From positions 744,001 to 808,000 of the forward strand of contig CAXKVF010000077.1 of assembly GCA_964057225.1 (NCBI GenBank): a stretch of 64,000 nt of DNA, in the 5' to 3' direction. Below, piece by piece: positions 51,217 to 63,887 of this stretch. Below the pieces are notes generated by a model. That model saw only the letters and a program-made list of their open reading frames with translations, ran no database searches and had not been told where the DNA came from. Position 1 is the first letter of the stretch. Each line of letters opens with the position of its first letter. The DNA is from Auanema rhodensis. Taxonomy: Eukaryota > Nematoda > Chromadorea > Rhabditida > Rhabditidae. A program made the translations under genes and the position numbers.

Positions 51217-54208
51217 GGGGAATCTAATTTTGAAAACCGCATCTCTTAATCTTTCACGTGAAGCGAGTTACATACCAAGTGCACATCACGTGTACATTTA
51301 ATTAGCATAAATTAAAGTTCACGTAAATTTCAAAGTCATGGTTACCATGAACGAATATCAATAAAAATTTGTTTTTAGACTAATATGGACATGGGGAATC
51401 TAATTTTGAAAACCGCATCTCTTTATCTTTCACGTGAAGCGAGTTACATACCAAGTGCATATCACGTGTACATTTAATTAGCATAAATTAAAGTTCACGT
51501 AAATTTCAAAGTCATGGTTACCATGAAGCAATATCAATAAAAATTTGTTTTTAGACTAATATGGACATGGGGAATCTAGTTTTGAAAACCGCATCTCTTT
51601 ATCTTTCACGTGAAGCGAGTTACATACCAAGTGCACATCACGTGTACATTTAATAAGAATAAATTAAAGTTCACGTAAATTTCAAAGTCATGGTTACCAT
51701 GAACCAATATCAATAAAAATTTGTTTTTAGACTAATATGGACATGGGGAATCTAATTTTGAAAACCGCATCTCTTTATCTTTCACGTGAAGCGAGTTACA
51801 TACCAAGTGCACATCACGTGTACATTTAATTAGCATAAATTAAAGTTCACGTAAATTTCAAAGTCATGGTTACCATGAACCAATATCAATAAAAATTTGT
51901 TTTTAGACTAATATGGACATGGGGAATCTAATTTTGAAAACCGCATCTCTTTATCTTTCACGTGAAGCGAGTTACATACCAAGTGCACATCACGTGTACA
52001 TTTAATTAGCATAAATTAAAGTTCACGTAAAATTCAAAGTCATGGTTACCATGCACCAATATCAATAAAAATTTGTTTTTAGACTAATATGGACATGGGG
52101 AATCTAATTTTGAAAATCGCATCTCTTTATCTTTCACGTGAAGCGAGTTACATACCAAGTGCACATCACGTGTACATTTAATTAGCATAAATTAAAGTTC
52201 ACGTAAATTTCAAAGTCATGGTTACCATGAACCAATATCAATAAAAATTTGTTTTTAGACTAATATGGACATGGGGAATCTAATTTTGAAAACCGCATCT
52301 CTTTATCTTTCACGTGAAGCGAGTTACATACCAAGTGCACATCACGTGTACATTTAATTAGCATAAATTAAAGTTCACGTAAATTTCAAAGTCATGGTTA
52401 CCATGCACCAATATCAATAAAAATTTGTTTTTAGACTAATATGGACATGGGGAATCTAATTTTGAAAACCGCATCTCTTTATCTTTCACGTGAAGCGAGT
52501 TACATACCAAGTGCACATCACGTGTACATTTAATTAGCATAAATTAAAGTTCACGTAAATTTCAAAGTCATGGTTACCATGAACCAATATCAATAAAAAT
52601 TTGTTTTTAGACTAATATGGACATGGGGAATCTAATTTTGAAAACCGCATCTCTTTATCTTTCACGTGAAGCGAGTTACATACCAAGTGCACATCACGTG
52701 TACATTTAATTAGCATAAATTAAAGTTCACGTAAATTTCAAAGTCATGGTTACCATGAAGCAATATCAATAAAAATTTGTTTTTAGACTAATATGGACAT
52801 GGGGAATCTAATTTTGAAAACCGCATCTCTTTATCTTTCACGTGAAGCGAGTTACATACCAAGTGCACATCACGTGTACATTTAATTAGCATAAATTAAA
52901 GTTCACGTAAATTTCAAAGTCATGGTTACCATGAAGCAATATCAATAAAAATTTGTTTTTAGACTAATATGGACATGGGGAATCTAATTTTGAAAACCGC
53001 ATCTCTTTATCTTTCACGTGAAGCGAGTTACATACCAAGTGCACATCACGTGTACATTTAATTAGCATAAATTAAAGTTCACGTAAATTTCAAAGTCATG
53101 GTTACCATGAACCAATATCAATAAAAATTTGTTTTTAGACTAATATGGACATGGGGAATCTAATTTTGAAAACCGCATCTCTTTATCTTTCACGTGAAGC
53201 GAGTTACATACCAAGTGCACATCACGTGTACATTTAATTAGCATAAATTAAAGTTCACGTAAATTTCAAAGTCATGGTTACCATGAACCAATATCAATAA
53301 AAATTTGTTTTTAGACTAATATGGACATGGGGAATCTAATTTTGAAAACCGCATCTCTTTATCTTTCACGTGAAGCGAGTTACATACCAAGTGCACATCA
53401 CGTGTACATTTAATTAGCATAAATTAAAGTTCACGTAAATTTCAAAGTCATGGTTACCATGAACCAATATCAATAAAAATTTGTTTTTAGACTAATATGG
53501 ACATGGGGAATCTAATTTTGAAAACCGCATCTTTTTATCTTTCACGTGAAGCGAGTTACATACCAAGTGCACATCACGTGTACATTTAATTAGCATAAAT
53601 TAAAGTTCACGTAAATTTCAAAGTCATGGTTACCATGCACCAATATCAATAAAAAATTGTTTTTAGACTAATATGGACATGGGGAATCTAATTTTGAAAA
53701 CCGCATCTCTTTATCTTTCACGTGAAGCGAGTTACATACCAAGTGCACATCACGTGTACATTTAATTAGCATAAATTAAAGTTCACGTAAATTTCAAAGT
53801 CATGGTTACCATGAACCAATATCAATAAAAATTTGTTTTTAGATTAATATGGACATGGGGAATCTAATTTTGAAAACCGCATCTCTTTATCTTTCACGTG
53901 AAGCGAGTTACATACCAAGTGCACATCACGTGTACATTTAATTAGCATAAATTAAAGTTCACGTAAATTTCAAAGTCATGGTTACCATGAACCAATATCA
54001 ATAAAAATTTGTTTTTAGACTAATATGGACATGGGGAATCTAATTTTGAAAACCGCATCTCTTTATCTTTCACGTGAAGCGAGTTACATACCAAGTGCAC
54101 ATCACGTGTACATTTAATTAGCATAAATTAAAGTTCACGTAAATTTCAAAGTCATGGTTACCATGCACCAATATCAATAAAAAATTGTTTTTAGACTAAT
54201 ATGGACAT
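51217..54208. repeat. Seventeen-monomer block, reference copy (m292-m308)
   Basis: Order: C137G; C68T K; T87A + C90A M; M; T112A H; C21T M; H; M; K; K; M; M; M; T152A H; C164T M; M; T152A H. Its first eight units recur at 59312-60719, and its last fifteen recur with a two-unit deletion at 61600-63887. Private changes here include T32A in m292, A11G in m294 and C29T in m305. C164T keeps a stop codon on the minus strand, unlike C164A. Confidence 0.88.
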
Positions 54209-56847
54209 GGGGAATCTAATTTTGAAAACCGCATCTATTTATCTTTCACGTGAAGCGAGTTACATACCAAGTGCACATCACGTGTACATTTAATTAGCAT
54301 AAATTAAAGTTCACGTAAATTTCAAAGTCATGGTTACCATGAACCAATATCAATAAAAATTTGTTTTTAGACTAATATGGACATGGGGAATCTAATTTTG
54401 AAAACCGCATCTCTTTATCTTTCACGTGAAGCGAGTTACATACCGAGTGCACATCACGTGTACATTTAATTAGCATAAATTAAAGTTCACGTAAATTTCA
54501 AAGTCATGTTTACCATGAACCAATATCAATAAAAATTTGTTTTTAGACTAATATGGACATGGGGAATCTAATTTTGAAAACCGCATCTCTTTATCTTTCA
54601 CGTGAAGCGAGTTACATACCAAGTGCACATCACGTGTACATTTAATTAGCATAAATTAAAGTTCACGTAAATTTCAAAGTCATGGTTACCATGAACCAAT
54701 ATCAATAAAAATTTGTTTTTAGACTAATATGGACATGGGGAATCTAATTTTGAAAACCGCATCTCTTTATCTTTCACGTGAAGCGAGTTACATACCAAGT
54801 GCACATCACGTGTACATTTAATTAGCATAAATTAAAGTTCACGTAAATTTCAAAGTCATGGTTACCATGCACCAATATCAATAAAAAATTGTTTTTAGAC
54901 TAATATGGACATGGGGAATCTAATTTTGAAAACCGCATCTCTTTATCTTTCACGTGAAGCGAGTTACATACCAAGTGCACATCACGTGTACATTTAATTA
55001 GCATAAATTAAAGTTCACGTAAATTTCAAAGTCATGGTTACCATGCACCAATATCAATAAAAATTTGTTTTTAGACTAATATGGACATGGGGAATCTAAT
55101 TTTGAAAACCGCATCTCTTTATCTTTCACGTGAAGCGAGTTACATACCAAGTGCACATCACGTGTACATTTAATTAGCATAAATTAAAGTTCACGTAAAT
55201 TTCAAAGTCATGGTTACCATGAAGCAATATCATTAAAAGTTGTTTTTAGACTAATATGGACATGGGGAATCTAATTTTGAAAACCGCATCTCTTTATCTT
55301 TCACGTGAAGCGAATTACATACCAAGTGCACATCACGTGTACATTTAATTAGCATAAATTAAAGTTCACGTAAATTTCAAAGTCATGGTTACCATGAAGC
55401 AATATCAATAAAAATTTGTTTTTAGACTAATATGGACATGGGGAATCTAATTTTGAAAACCGCATCTCTTTATCTTTCACGTGAAGCGAGTTACATACCA
55501 AGTGCACATCACGTGTACATTTAATTAGCATAAATTAAAGTTCACGTAAATTTCAAAGTCATGGTTACCATGAACCAATATCAATAAAAATTTGTTTTTA
55601 GACTAATATGGACATGGGGAATCTAATTTTGAAAACCGCATCTCTTTATCTTTCACGTGAAGCGAATTACATACCAAGTGCACATCACGTGTACATTTAA
55701 TTAGCATAAATTAAAGTTCACGTAAATTTCAAAGTCATGGTTACCATGCACCAATATCAATAAAAATTTGTTTTTAGACTAATATGGACATGGGGAATCT
55801 AATTTTGAAAACCGCATCTCTTTATCTTTCACGTGAAGCGAGTTACATACCAAGTGCACATCACGTGTACATTTAATTAGCATAAATTAAAGTTCACGTA
55901 AATTTCAAAGTCATGGTTACCATGAACCAATATCAATAAAAATTTGTTTTTAGACTAATATGGACATGGGGAATCTAATTTTGAAAACCGCATCTCTTTA
56001 TCTTTCACGTGAAGCGAGTTACATACCAAGTGCACATCACGTGTACATTTAATTAGCATAAATTAAAGTTCACGTAAATTTCAAAGTCATGGTTACCATG
56101 AACCAATATCAATAAAAATTTGTTTTTAGACTAATATGGACATGGGGAATCTAATTTTGAAAACCGCATCTCTTTATCTTTCACGTGAAGCGAGTTACAT
56201 ACCAAGTGCACATCACGTGTACATTTAATTAGCATAAATTAAAGTTCACGTAAATTTCAAAGTCCTGGTTACCATGAACCAATATCAATAAAAATTTGTT
56301 TTTAGACTAATATGGACATGGGGAATCTAATTTTGAAAACCACATCTCTTTATCTTTCACGTGAAGCGAGTTACATACCAAGTGCACATCACGTGTACAT
56401 TTAATTAGCATAAATTAAAGTTCACGTAAATTTCAAAGTCATGGTTACCATGAACCAATATCAATAAAAATTTGTTTTTAGACTAATATGGACATGGGGA
56501 ATCTAATTTTGAAAACCGCATCTCTTTATCTTTCACGTGAAGCGAGTTACATACCAAGTGCACATCACGTGTACATTTAATTAGCATAAATTAAAGTTCA
56601 CGTAAATTTCAAAGTCATGGTTACCATGCACCAATATCAATAAAAATTTGTTTTTAGACTAATATGGACATGGGGAATCTAATTTTGAAAACCGCATCTC
56701 TTTATCTTTCACGTGAAGCGAGTTACATACCAAGTGCACATCACGTGTACATTTAATTAGCATAAATTAAAGTTCACGTAAATTTCAAAGTCATGGTTAC
56801 CATGAACCAATATCAATAAAAATTTGTTTTTAGACTAATATGGACAT
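54209..56847. repeat. Monomers m309-m323 with private substitutions, no clear higher-order period
   Basis: Singletons include C29A (m309), A61G plus G124T (m310), A122C (m320) and G23A (m321). m315 and m317 share G51A (GCGAATTAC), which suggests a 352-bp dimer relation over 55264-55967. m314 holds the only indel in the window. T152A H units at 54033 and 54737 continue the pattern of the preceding block. Confidence 0.75.
55233..55240. other. The only net indel in the window (1-bp deletion in m314)
   Basis: m314 reads CATTAAAAGTTG where the consensus has CAATAAAAATTTG. There is one A to T change, one base lost from the A/T run, and a T to G at the junction. The unit is 175 bp (55089-55263) and all later monomers start one base early. 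The change converts AATAAA to ATTAAA in this copy. Confidence 0.9.
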
Positions 56848-59311
56848 GGGGAATCTAATTTTGAAAACCGCATCTCTTTATCTTTCACGTGAAGCGAGTT
56901 ACATACCAAGTGCACATCACGTGTACATTTAATTAGCATAAATTAAAGTTCACGTAAATTTCAAAGTCATGGTTACCATGAACGAATATCAATAAAAATT
57001 TGTTTTTAGACTAATATGGACATGGGGAATCTAATTTTGAAAACCGCATCTCTTTATCTTTCACGTGAAGCGAGTTACATACCAAGTGCATATCACGTGT
57101 ACATTTAATTAACATAAATTAAAGTTCACGTAAATTTCAAAGTCATGGTTACCATGAAGCAATATCAATAAAAATTTGTTTTTAGACTAATATGGACATG
57201 GGGAATCTAATTATGAAAACCGCATCTCTTTATCTTTCACGTGAAGCGAGTTACATACCAAGTGCACATCACGTGTACATTTAATAAGAATAAATTAAAG
57301 TTCACGTAAATTTCAAAGTCATGGTTACCATGAACCAATATCAATAAAAATTTGTTTTTAGACTAATATGGACATGGGGAATCTAATTTTGAAAACTGCA
57401 TCTCTTTATCTTTCACGTGAAGCGAGTTACATACCAAGTGCACATCACGTGTACATTTAATTAGCATAAATTAAAGTTCACGTAAATTTCAAAGTCATGG
57501 TTACCATGCACCAATATCAATAAAAATTTGTTTTTAGACTAATATGGACATGGGGAATCTAATTTTGAAAACCGCATCTCTTTATCTTTCACGTGAAGCG
57601 AGTTACATACCAAGTGCACATCACGTGTACATTTAATTAGCATAAATTAAAGTTCACGTAAATTTCAAAGTCATGGTTACCATGCACCAATATCAATAAA
57701 AATTTGTTTTTAGACTAATATGGACATGGGAAATCTAATTTTGAAAACCGCATCTCTTTATCTTTCACGTGAAGCGAGTTACATACCAAGTGCACATCAC
57801 GTGTACATTTAATTAGCATAAATTAAAGTTCACGTAAATTTCAAAGTCATGGTTACCATGAAGCAATATCAATAAAAATTTGTTTTTAGACTAATATGGA
57901 CATGGGGAATCTAATTTTGAAAACCGCATCTCTTTATCTTTCACGTGAAGCGAGTTACATACCAAGTGCACATCACGTGTACATTTAATTAGCATAAATT
58001 AAAGTTCACGTAAATTTCAAAGTCATGGTTACCATGAACCAATATCAATAAAAATTTGTTTTTAGACTAATATGGACATGGGGAATCTAATTTTGAAAAC
58101 CGCATCTCTTTATCTTTCACGTGAAGCGAGTTACATACCAAGTGCACATCACGTGTACATTTAATTAGCATAAATTAAAGTTCACGTAAATTTCAAAGTC
58201 ATGGTTACCATGAACGAATATCAATAAAAATTTGTTTTTAGACTAATATGGACATGGGGAATCTAATTTTGAAAACCGCATCTCTTTATCTTTCACGTGA
58301 AGCGAGTTACATACCAAGTGCATATCACGTGTACATTTAATTAACATAAATTAAAGTTCACGTAAATTTCAAAGTCATGGTTACCATGAAGCAATATCAA
58401 TAAAAATTTGTTTTTAGACTAATATGGACATGGGGAATCTAATTATGAAAACCGCATCTCTTTATCTTTCACGTGAAGCGAGTTACATACCAAGTGCACA
58501 TCACGTGTACATTTAATAAGAATAAATTAAAGTTCACGTAAATTTCAAAGTCATGGTTACCATGAACCAATATCAATAAAAATTTGTTTTTAGACTAATA
58601 TGGACATGGGGAATCTAATTTTGAAAACCGCATCTCTTTATCTTTCACGTGAAGCGAGTTACATACCAAGTGCACATCACGTGTACATTTAATTAGCATA
58701 AATTAAAGTTCACGTAAATTTCAAAGTCATGGTTACCATGCACCAATATCAATAAAAATTTGTTTTTAGACTAATATGGACATGGGGAATCTAATTTTGA
58801 AAACCGCATCTCTTTATCTTTCACGTGAAGCGAGTTACATACCAAGTGCACATCACGTGTACATTTAATTAGCATAAATTAAAGTTCACGTAAATTTCAA
58901 AGTCATGGTTACCATGCACCAATATCAATAAAAATTTGTTTTTAGACTAATATGGACATGGGAAATCTAATTTTGAAAACCGCATCTCTTTATCTTTCAC
59001 GTGAAGCGAGTTACATACCAAGTGCACATCACGTGTACATTTAATTAGCATAAATTAAAGTTCACGTAAATTTCAAAGTCATGGTTACCATGAAGCAATA
59101 TCAATAAAAATTTGTTTTTAGACTAATATGGACATGGGGAATCTAATTTTGAAAACCGCATCTCTTTATCTTTCACGTGAAGCGAGTTACATACCAAGTG
59201 CACATCACGTGTACATTTAATTAGCATAAATTAAAGTTCACGTAAATTTCAAAGTCATGGTTACCATGAACCAATATCAATAAAAATTTGTTTTTAGACT
59301 AATATGGACAT
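56848..59311. repeat. Seven-monomer higher-order repeat, 1232 bp x 2 (m324-m337)
   Basis: The barcode C137G; C68T + G89A K; T14A + T87A + C90A M; H; H; G4A K; M occurs twice (56848-58079 and 58080-59311). The only difference I scored is C22T in the first H of copy 1. A third copy begins at 59312 with C137G and C68T + G89A, then switches to the order of the 51217 block. Confidence 0.88.
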
Positions 59312-60719
59312 GGGGAATCTAATTTTGAAAACCGCATCTCTTTATCTTTCACGTGAAGCGAGTTACATACCAAGTGCACATCACGTGTACATTTAATTAG
59401 CATAAATTAAAGTTCACGTAAATTTCAAAGTCATGGTTACCATGAACGAATATCAATAAAAATTTGTTTTTAGACTAATATGGACATGGGGAATCTAATT
59501 TTGAAAACCGCATCTCTTTATCTTTCACGTGAAGCGAGTTACATACCAAGTGCATATCACGTGTACATTTAATTAACATAAATTAAAGTTCACGTAAATT
59601 TCAAAGTCATGGTTACCATGAAGCAATATCAATAAAAATTTGTTTTTAGACTAATATGGACATGGGGAATCTAATTTTGAAAACCGCATCTCTTTATCTT
59701 TCACGTGAAGCGAGTTACATACCAAGTGCACATCACGTGTACATTTAATAAGAATAAATTAAAGTTCACGTAAATTTCAAAGTCATGGTTACCATGAACC
59801 AATATCAATAAAAATTTGTTTTTAGACTAATATGGACATGGGGAATCTAATTTTGAAAACCGCATCTCTTTATCTTTCACGTGAAGCGAGTTACATACCA
59901 AGTGCACATCACGTGTACATTTAATTAGCATAAATTAAAGTTCACGTAAATTTCAAAGTCATGGTTACCATGAACCAATATCAATAAAAATTTGTTTTTA
60001 GACTAATATGGACATGGGGAATCTAATTTTGAAAACCGCATCTCTTTATCTTTCACGTGAAGCGAGTTACATACCAAGTGCACATCACGTGTACATTTAA
60101 TTAGCATAAATTAAAGTTCACGTAAAATTCAAAGTCATGGTTACCATGCACCAATATCAATAAAAATTTGTTTTTAGACTAATATGGACATGGGGAATCT
60201 AATTTTGAAAATCGCATCTCTTTATCTTTCACGTGAAGCGAGTTACATACCAAGTGCACATCACGTGTACATTTAATTAGCATAAATTAAAGTTCACGTA
60301 AATTTCAAAGTCATGGTTACCATGAACCAATATCAATAAAAATTTGTTTTTAGACTAATATGGACATGGGGAATCTAATTTTGAAAACCGCATCTCTTTA
60401 TCTTTCACGTGAAGCGAGTTACATACCAAGTGCACATCACGTGTACATTTAATTAGCATAAATTAAAGTTCACGTAAATTTCAAAGTCATGGTTACCATG
60501 CACCAATATCAATAAAAATTTGTTTTTAGACTAATATGGACATGGGGAATCTAATTTTGAAAACCGCATCTCTTTATCTTTCACGTGAAGCGAGTTACAT
60601 ACCAAGTGCACATCACGTGTACATTTAATTAGCATAAATTAAAGTTCACGTAAATTTCAAAGTCATGGTTACCATGAACCAATATCAATAAAAATTTGTT
60701 TTTAGACTAATATGGACAT
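59312..60719. repeat. Partial copy of the seventeen-monomer block (m338-m345)
   Basis: Order: C137G; C68T + G89A K; T87A + C90A M; M; T112A H; C21T M; H; M. This equals the first eight units of the 51217 block except for G89A, a marker of the adjacent 7-mer. The switch from 7-mer to 17-mer order therefore lies in or after m339. Confidence 0.85.
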
Positions 60720-61599
60720 GGGGAATCTAATTTTGAAAACCGCATCTCTTTATCTTTCACGTGAAGCGAGTTACATACCAAGTGCACATCACGTGTACAT
60801 TTAATTAGCATAAATTAAAGTTCACGTAAATTTCAAAGTCATGGTTACCATGCACCAATATCAATAAAAATTTGTTTTTAGACTAATATGGACATGGGGA
60901 ATCTAATTTTGAAAACCGCATCTCTTTATCTTTCACGTGAAGCGAGTTACATACCAAGTGCACATCACGTGTACATTTAATTAGCATAAATTAAAGTTCA
61001 CGTAAATTTCAAAGTCATGGTTACCATGAACCAATATCAATAAAAATTTGTTTTTAGACTAATATGGACATGGGGAATCTAATTTTGAAAACCGCATCTC
61101 TTTATCTTTCACGTGAAGCGAGTTACATACCAAGTGCACATCACGTGTACATTTAATTAGCATAAATTAAAGTTCACGTAAATTTCAAAGTCATGGTTAC
61201 CATGAACCAATATCAATAAAAATTTGTTTTTAGACTAATATGGACATGGGGAATCTAATTTTGAAAACCGCATCTCTTTATCTTTCACGTGAAGCGAGTT
61301 ACATACCAAGTGCACATCACGTGTACATTTAATTAGCATAAATTAAAGTTCACGTAAATTTCAAAGTCATGGTTACCATGAACCAATATCAATAAAAATT
61401 TGTTTTTAGATTAATATGGACATGGGGAATCTAATTTTGAAAACCGCATCTCTTTATCTTTCACGTGAAGCGAGTTACATACCAAGTGCACATCACGTGT
61501 ACATTTAATTAGCATAAATTAAAGTTCACGTAAATTTCAAAGTCATGGTTACCATTAACCAATATCAATAAAAATTTGTTTTTAGACTAATATGGACAT
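60720..61599. repeat. Linking monomers m346-m350
   Basis: H; M; M; C164T M; and m350, which reads CATTAACC at the M/H/K site. C164T is otherwise found in m306 and m361, so this looks like another displaced part of the same block. Confidence 0.75.
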
Positions 61600-63887
61600 G
61601 GGGAATCTAATTTTGAAAACCGCATCTCTTTATCTTTCACGTGAAGCGAGTTACATACCAAGTGCACATCACGTGTACATTTAATAAGAATAAATTAAAG
61701 TTCACGTAAATTTCAAAGTCATGGTTACCATGAACCAATATCAATAAAAATTTGTTTTTAGACTAATATGGACATGGGGAATCTAATTTTGAAAACCGCA
61801 TCTCTTTATCTTTCACGTGAAGCGAGTTACATACCAAGTGCACATCACGTGTACATTTAATTAGCATAAATTAAAGTTCACGTAAATTTCAAAGTCATGG
61901 TTACCATGAACCAATATCAATAAAAATTTGTTTTTAGACTAATATGGACATGGGGAATCTAATTTTGAAAACCGCATCTCTTTATCTTTCACGTGAAGCG
62001 AGTTACATACCAAGTGCACATCACGTGTACATTTAATTAGCATAAATTAAAGTTCACGTAAAATTCAAAGTCATGGTTACCATGCACCAATATCAATAAA
62101 AATTTGTTTTTAGACTAATATGGACATGGGGAATCTAATTTTGAAAACCGCATCTCTTTATCTTTCACGTGAAGCGAGTTACATACCAAGTGCACATCAC
62201 GTGTACATTTAATTAGCATAAATTAAAGTTCACGTAAATTTCAAAGTCATGGTTACCATGAACCAATATCAATAAAAATTTGTTTTTAGACTAATATGGA
62301 CATGGGGAATCTAATTTTGAAAACCGCATCTCTTTATCTTTCACGTGAAGCGAGTTACATACCAAGTGCACATCACGTGTACATTTAATTAGCATAAATT
62401 AAAGTTCACGTAAATTTCAAAGTCATGGTTACCATGAAGCAATATCAATAAAAATTTGTTTTTAGACTAATATGGACATGGGGAATCTAATTTTGAAAAC
62501 CGCATCTCTTTATCTTTCACGTGAAGCGAGTTACATACCAAGTGCACATCACGTGTACATTTAATTAGCATAAATTAAAGTTCACGTAAATTTCAAAGTC
62601 ATGGTTACCATGAAGCAATATCAATAAAAATTTGTTTTTAGACTAATATGGACATGGGGAATCTAATTTTGAAAACCGCATCTCTTTATCTTTCACGTGA
62701 AGCGAGTTACATACCAAGTGCACATCACGTGTACATTTAATTAGCATAAATTAAAGTTCACGTAAATTTCAAAGTCATGGTTACCATGAACCAATATCAA
62801 TAAAAATTTGTTTTTAGACTAATATGGACATGGGGAATCTAATTTTGAAAACCGCATCTCTTTATCTTTCACGTGAAGCGAGTTACATACCAAGTGCACA
62901 TCACGTGTACATTTAATTAGCATAAATTAAAGTTCACGTAAATTTCAAAGTCATGGTTACCATGAACCAATATCAATAAAAATTTGTTTTTAGACTAATA
63001 TGGACATGGGGAATCTAATTTTGAAAACCGCATCTCTTTATCTTTCACGTGAAGCGAGTTACATACCAAGTGCACATCACGTGTACATTTAATTAGCATA
63101 AATTAAAGTTCACGTAAATTTCAAAGTCATGGTTACCATGAACCAATATCAATAAAAATTTGTTTTTAGACTAATATGGACATGGGGAATCTAATTTTGA
63201 AAACCGCATCTCTTTATCTTTCACGTGAAGCGAGTTACATACCAAGTGCACATCACGTGTACATTTAATTAGCATAAATTAAAGTTCACGTAAATTTCAA
63301 AGTCATGGTTACCATGCACCAATATCAATAAAAAATTGTTTTTAGACTAATATGGACATGGGGAATCTAATTTTGAAAACCGCATCTCTTTATCTTTCAC
63401 GTGAAGCGAGTTACATACCAAGTGCACATCACGTGTACATTTAATTAGCATAAATTAAAGTTCACGTAAATTTCAAAGTCATGGTTACCATGAACCAATA
63501 TCAATAAAAATTTGTTTTTAGATTAATATGGACATGGGGAATCTAATTTTGAAAACCGCATCTCTTTATCTTTCACGTGAAGCGAGTTACATACCAAGTG
63601 CACATCACGTGTACATTTAATTAGCATAAATTAAAGTTCACGTAAATTTCAAAGTCATGGTTACCATGAACCAATATCAATAAAAATTTGTTTTTAGACT
63701 AATATGGACATGGGGAATCTAATTTTGAAAACCGCATCTCTTTATCTTTCACGTGAAGCGAGTTACATACCAAGTGCACATCACGTGTACATTTAATTAG
63801 CATAAATTAAAGTTCACGTAAATTTCAAAGTCATGGTTACCATGCACCAATATCAATAAAAAATTGTTTTTAGACTAATATGGACAT
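61600..63887. repeat. Shortened copy of the seventeen-monomer block (m351-m363)
   Basis: T87A + C90A M; M; T112A H; M; K; K; M; M; M; T152A H; C164T M; M; T152A H. This matches m294-m308 with m297-m298 removed (352 bp), so the copy is 13 units instead of 15. It lacks the private A11G and C29T of the reference copy. Confidence 0.86.
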
